This document shows positions 4,357 through 6,741 of a stretch of DNA of 6,741 nt, in pieces. The notes under the pieces are model-generated. The model had not been told where the DNA came from. It did no database searches and was given only the letters and a program-made list of their open reading frames with translations. Within the stretch, counting starts at the first letter, position 1; the number at the start of each line of letters is the position of its first letter. Origin of the DNA: Candidatus Bipolaricaulota bacterium (GTDB lineage Bacteria > Bipolaricaulota > Bipolaricaulia > M55B111); NCBI GenBank assembly GCA_018334595.1, contig JAGXLQ010000070.1:1-6741 (forward strand). Direction: 5' to 3'. Made by a program: the position numbers and the translations under genes.

Positions 4357-6529
4357 TTCAGAGACGGACAACCGGATACTGGAGTCGGCACTGCACTACC
4401 GCAACGAGTACGGGTTTCCGGTAATTCCAGTCAACATCACCTCGGAGAACAAAACTCCCCACGTATCGTGGAAAAAGTACCAGGACGAATTGCCGAATGA
4501 AGAGCAAATCCATAAATGGTGGAATTGGTGGCCGAATGCCGGCGTGGGGATAGTGACGGGAAAAGTCAGCGGACTGCTGGTGCTGGACGTCGATACCGAT
4601 GAGGGCTGGGAATACGTGAGAGAAGAAAAACGGATCGGGAGTGAGCCCACACCCGTAGTCAGAACAGGAAGTGGACACCATATTTACTACAAACATCCGG
4701 ATGAACAAGTCAAAAACGAGGTCAGGCTGGGTGAAGAAAAGTACGGGCTAGATATAAGGGCGGAAGGTGGTTTCGTGGTTGCACCACCGAGCGTACATAA
4801 TAACGGGAAACGTTACCGATGGATAAACAATATATCCAACAACGATCTCCAGGATCCGCCCAACTGGCTTCTCGAGGAGATAGAGGGGTCGGAGTCGAAA
4901 GGGGTAGCGGATCTGAGTTTTGATGAGATCGAAGATGGGGTCCCGCACGACCAAAGGAATGTAGCCGCGGCCAGAATGGCAGGAAAGCTTTTCAGAATGT
5001 ACGGTGCGGACAGCAAAGAGTTGGTGTGGAAGGAGCTGAAAGATTGGAATACCAACAACGAACCCCCGTTAGATGAAAGCGAGCTGACGGATGTCTTCCG
5101 TTCGATCAAGAGGGCAGAACAAAATTCTTCAAGCGACGACGCGGCAAAGGGGATGGGAACATCCAACTCGGACAAAAAATCACATACGCAACTTGCCAGC
5201 GAGTTTCTCGAGACCGAACAGGAGGCAGGCAGACATTGGCAGTACGTACCGGAATCGGAGGTGTTTTATCAGTACCTCGAGGAAAGTGGGGTATGGACTA
5301 AGACCAGGGACCAATACCTGAGATCAGAAGTTAGGGGTTTCGCCGTGAAAGCCTCGAGGAAACTTGACAAAACCCACTCGATCAACGAAATCATCGGCGC
5401 CATAAAGGACCTGTTATCCTACCCGGAGAACAAGGACAAACTGGACCCGGCAGACGACCCAAATCTAGAACTAATCAACGTCGAAAACGGCATGCTCAAC
5501 TGGAAGGATTCTCAACTGACCGAGCATGAGCCCGATTATTACTCGACGCTACAGCTACCGATAGAATACGACCCGAGCGCCAGCTGCGAGCTCTGGGAGA
5601 AGACTCTTAAGCAGTGGGTACCACAAGAGGATACGAGAAAATTCCTCCAGGAGTTTATCGGCTACTCACTGATTCCGGATACCTCCCGGCAGAAATCGAT
5701 TATTCTCTATGGATCAGGTAGCAACGGTAAATCGACATTTCTCGAGGTAATAGGTGCCCTGTTCGGTGAGAGCAACCTAACACATATACCTCTGCACCGG
5801 CTGGCAAATAGATTTGAGACTGGCAAGCTACAAGGGAAGTTGGTCAACATCTGTCCCGATATCGACTCGAACTATATCGAGAGCACGGGACTCCTTAAGA
5901 CGTTGATCGCCGGGGAGACGCTGCGGGCGGAAGAAAAATACAAGCCGAGTTACGACCTCAACCCAATTGCTCGACTGATATTCTCAGCAAACGAACTGCC
6001 AAACGCCAGCGACAAGACAGAGGCCTGGTACCGGCGGTTCGAGTTCGTCGAGTTCCCCCGCAAGTTTAAGCCGGAGGACGAGGGTTACAATCCGAACCTG
6101 AAACATGATTTACTTGACGAGCTTCCCAGAATATTTAACTGGGCTCTGGAAGGATTAAGGAGATTGAAAGAGAGTGGCCGCTTCGCTGTATCGGAGTCGA
6201 TGAAACGGTCAAAATCTCGATACCGGGCTGTCAACGATTCGGTCAAGTACTTTTATGAGGAGAAAGTATTCGAGGGAGGGGTGGATGATTTCCTGCCAAC
6301 GGAATACCTGTACCGCAAGTTCAAAAGCTTTTGTGACGACGCTGGGATGAATACGGTCAGCAGACGGAAGTTCACAAAACGGCTGAACGAGCTCGGCCTT
6401 GAGAAAACCAGACAGAGGGTGGAAACCTGCAAGGAACACGGTCGATACAAGTGCTTTGAGTGCGAGAGCTCTGACAGCATAAAGAGATCACAGTTACGGG
6501 GTTTTATAGGAATTAGATTATCGATGTAG
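4340..6529 (+). CDS. plasmid replication protein: prim-pol plus SF3 helicase
   Basis: This 729-aa protein joins three parts. An N-terminal primase-polymerase domain (about 10-180) keeps all three AEP motifs: VLDVD (D83, D85), RTGSGHHIYY (108-117, H113/H114) and GLDIRAEGGFVVAPPS (136-151, D138). A PriCT_1-like domain follows (about 205-260, ending EPPLDESELTDVFRSIKRAE). After a D5_N-like region (about 300-445) comes an SF3/D5 helicase: Walker A GSGSNGKST (458-466), Walker B near CPDID (505-509), sensor N551 in FSANELP and arginine finger WYRRF (563-567). The C-terminus has a winged-helix-like segment (about 630-690) and a Cys/His cluster (697-708). It should prime, unwind and help copy the element, as in pRN1 ORF904 and phage P4-type primases. 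No frameshift is seen and all key residues are present. Iteron-like repeats begin 6 bases after its stop. Confidence 0.93.
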   Translation: MKKATNSETDNRILESALHYRNEYGFPVIPVNITSENKTPHVSWKKYQDELPNEEQIHKWWNWWPNAGVGIVTGKVSGLLVLDVDTDEGWEYVREEKRIGSEPTPVVRTGSGHHIYYKHPDEQVKNEVRLGEEKYGLDIRAEGGFVVAPPSVHNNGKRYRWINNISNNDLQDPPNWLLEEIEGSESKGVADLSFDEIEDGVPHDQRNVAAARMAGKLFRMYGADSKELVWKELKDWNTNNEPPLDESELTDVFRSIKRAEQNSSSDDAAKGMGTSNSDKKSHTQLASEFLETEQEAGRHWQYVPESEVFYQYLEESGVWTKTRDQYLRSEVRGFAVKASRKLDKTHSINEIIGAIKDLLSYPENKDKLDPADDPNLELINVENGMLNWKDSQLTEHEPDYYSTLQLPIEYDPSASCELWEKTLKQWVPQEDTRKFLQEFIGYSLIPDTSRQKSIILYGSGSNGKSTFLEVIGALFGESNLTHIPLHRLANRFETGKLQGKLVNICPDIDSNYIESTGLLKTLIAGETLRAEEKYKPSYDLNPIARLIFSANELPNASDKTEAWYRRFEFVEFPRKFKPEDEGYNPNLKHDLLDELPRIFNWALEGLRRLKESGRFAVSESMKRSKSRYRAVNDSVKYFYEEKVFEGGVDDFLPTEYLYRKFKSFCDDAGMNTVSRRKFTKRLNELGLEKTRQRVETCKEHGRYKCFECESSDSIKRSQLRGFIGIRLSM

Positions 6530-6535
6530 GTGATC

Positions 6536-6568
6536 GTGACGGTATTTGACAATTTGTGACGGTATTTG
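6536..6568 (+). repeat. iteron-like 13-bp direct repeat
   Basis: GTGACGGTATTTG occurs exactly at 6536-6548 and 6556-6568. The 20-bp period is about two helical turns, so both copies present the same face to a bound protein, as plasmid iterons do. Confidence 0.75.
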
Positions 6569-6598
6569 TTCCAGGCAAAATCATGTCCTGGTCTGCAA

Positions 6599-6695
6599 TG
6601 TGCCAGGTGTGACAGGTAAAGATCAAAACCGAAATTATTTTGTTTTTATAATTATTATTTGGAGATACGATAAGAACCTGCCACCACCTGGCACA
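6599..6695. repeat. long inverted repeat flanking the AT-rich island
   Basis: TGTGCCAGGTG (6599-6609) and CACCTGGCACA (6685-6695) are perfect 11-bp inverted arms. With a one-base bulge the pairing continues inwards (TGACAGGT at 6610-6617 against ACCTGCCA at 6676-6683, 7 of 8 matching), giving about 19-20 bp per arm around a loop of some 58 bases. A cruciform, initiator-binding site or terminator stem is possible. Confidence 0.6.
6631..6660. other. AT-rich island, possible DNA unwinding element
   Basis: Only two bases of these 30 are G or C, and the block AATTATT occurs twice (6633-6639 and 6650-6656). Lying between the inverted arms and repeat cores, it is the natural place for strand opening. 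Its T-runs could also end transcription from the replication operon. Confidence 0.45.
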
Positions 6696-6741
6696 ACCGT
6701 CACATAGCACACATCAAGGGTACTAGGCCCGTCACAAGCAC

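Larger units (their letters stand above)
6530..6741. other. candidate replication origin region
   Basis: This non-coding right end contains four exact GTGACGG cores, two on plus (6536-6542, 6556-6562) and two on minus (complements of 6697-6703 and 6729-6735), plus a variant GTGACAGG (6609-6616). They flank an AT-rich island (6631-6660) and a long inverted repeat. Initiator-binding repeats flanking an easily melted AT stretch beside the replication gene is the usual plan of a plasmid origin. A CCAGG/CCTGG inverted repeat (6571-6575 and 6587-6591) adds to the symmetry. Origin function is inferred. Confidence 0.55.

Noticed and set aside
1..6741. CRISPR array
   Set aside because: No regularly spaced repeat of the right length; the only direct repeats are the two 13-bp copies at 6536-6568.

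Overview
The window reads as a compact, integrative, plasmid-like mobile element of about 6.7 kb, with stability, integration, resolution and replication modules side by side. An archaeal host is favoured but not proven. For it: the tyrosine integrase has the C-terminal layout of archaeal SSV-type integrases, a small ribbon-helix-helix gene overlaps a prim-pol/SF3-helicase replication gene as in the Sulfolobus pRN1 family, and there are TATA-like boxes. Many of the proteins are rich in Asp and Glu, which would suit a salt-adapted host. Against certainty: strong Shine-Dalgarno sites, a hairpin-plus-T-tract terminator and one promoter that could also be read as bacterial sigma-70.

Layout from left to right. 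A possible gene start reads leftwards off the window edge (1-21). A toxin-antitoxin pair follows: DUF433 antitoxin (277-576) and DUF5615 PIN-like toxin (563-943), preceded by a 13-bp palindrome. The tyrosine integrase (959-1978, minus strand) carries an N-terminal CcdA/ribbon-helix-helix-like segment. It is divergent from a 78-aa Cro/C1-type regulator (2064-2300), and the gap between them holds a GACT-N3-AGTC dyad of the kind used by restriction-modification controller proteins. A non-coding stretch with several inverted repeats (2301-2537) separates the regulator from a small serine recombinase (2538-3230, minus strand). About 57 bp upstream of the recombinase start lies a 28-bp imperfect palindrome that looks like a resolvase crossover site.

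The 960-bp gap 3231-4191 has no convincing gene. It holds the crossover site, an orphan plus-strand terminator (3804-3840) and a promoter/operator cluster (4021-4101). Next is a replication operon: a 54-aa ribbon-helix-helix protein (4192-4356) overlapping a 729-aa primase-polymerase/helicase (4340-6529). The right end (6530-6741) has iteron-like repeats, an AT-rich island and a long inverted repeat, so it is a candidate replication origin.

Inferred working model: the prim-pol/helicase replicates the element from the right-end repeats while the small ribbon-helix-helix protein limits its expression. The serine recombinase resolves multimers or inverts DNA at the 28-bp site. The tyrosine integrase moves the element in and out of the chromosome under the C-protein-like regulator. 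The toxin-antitoxin pair stabilises inheritance.
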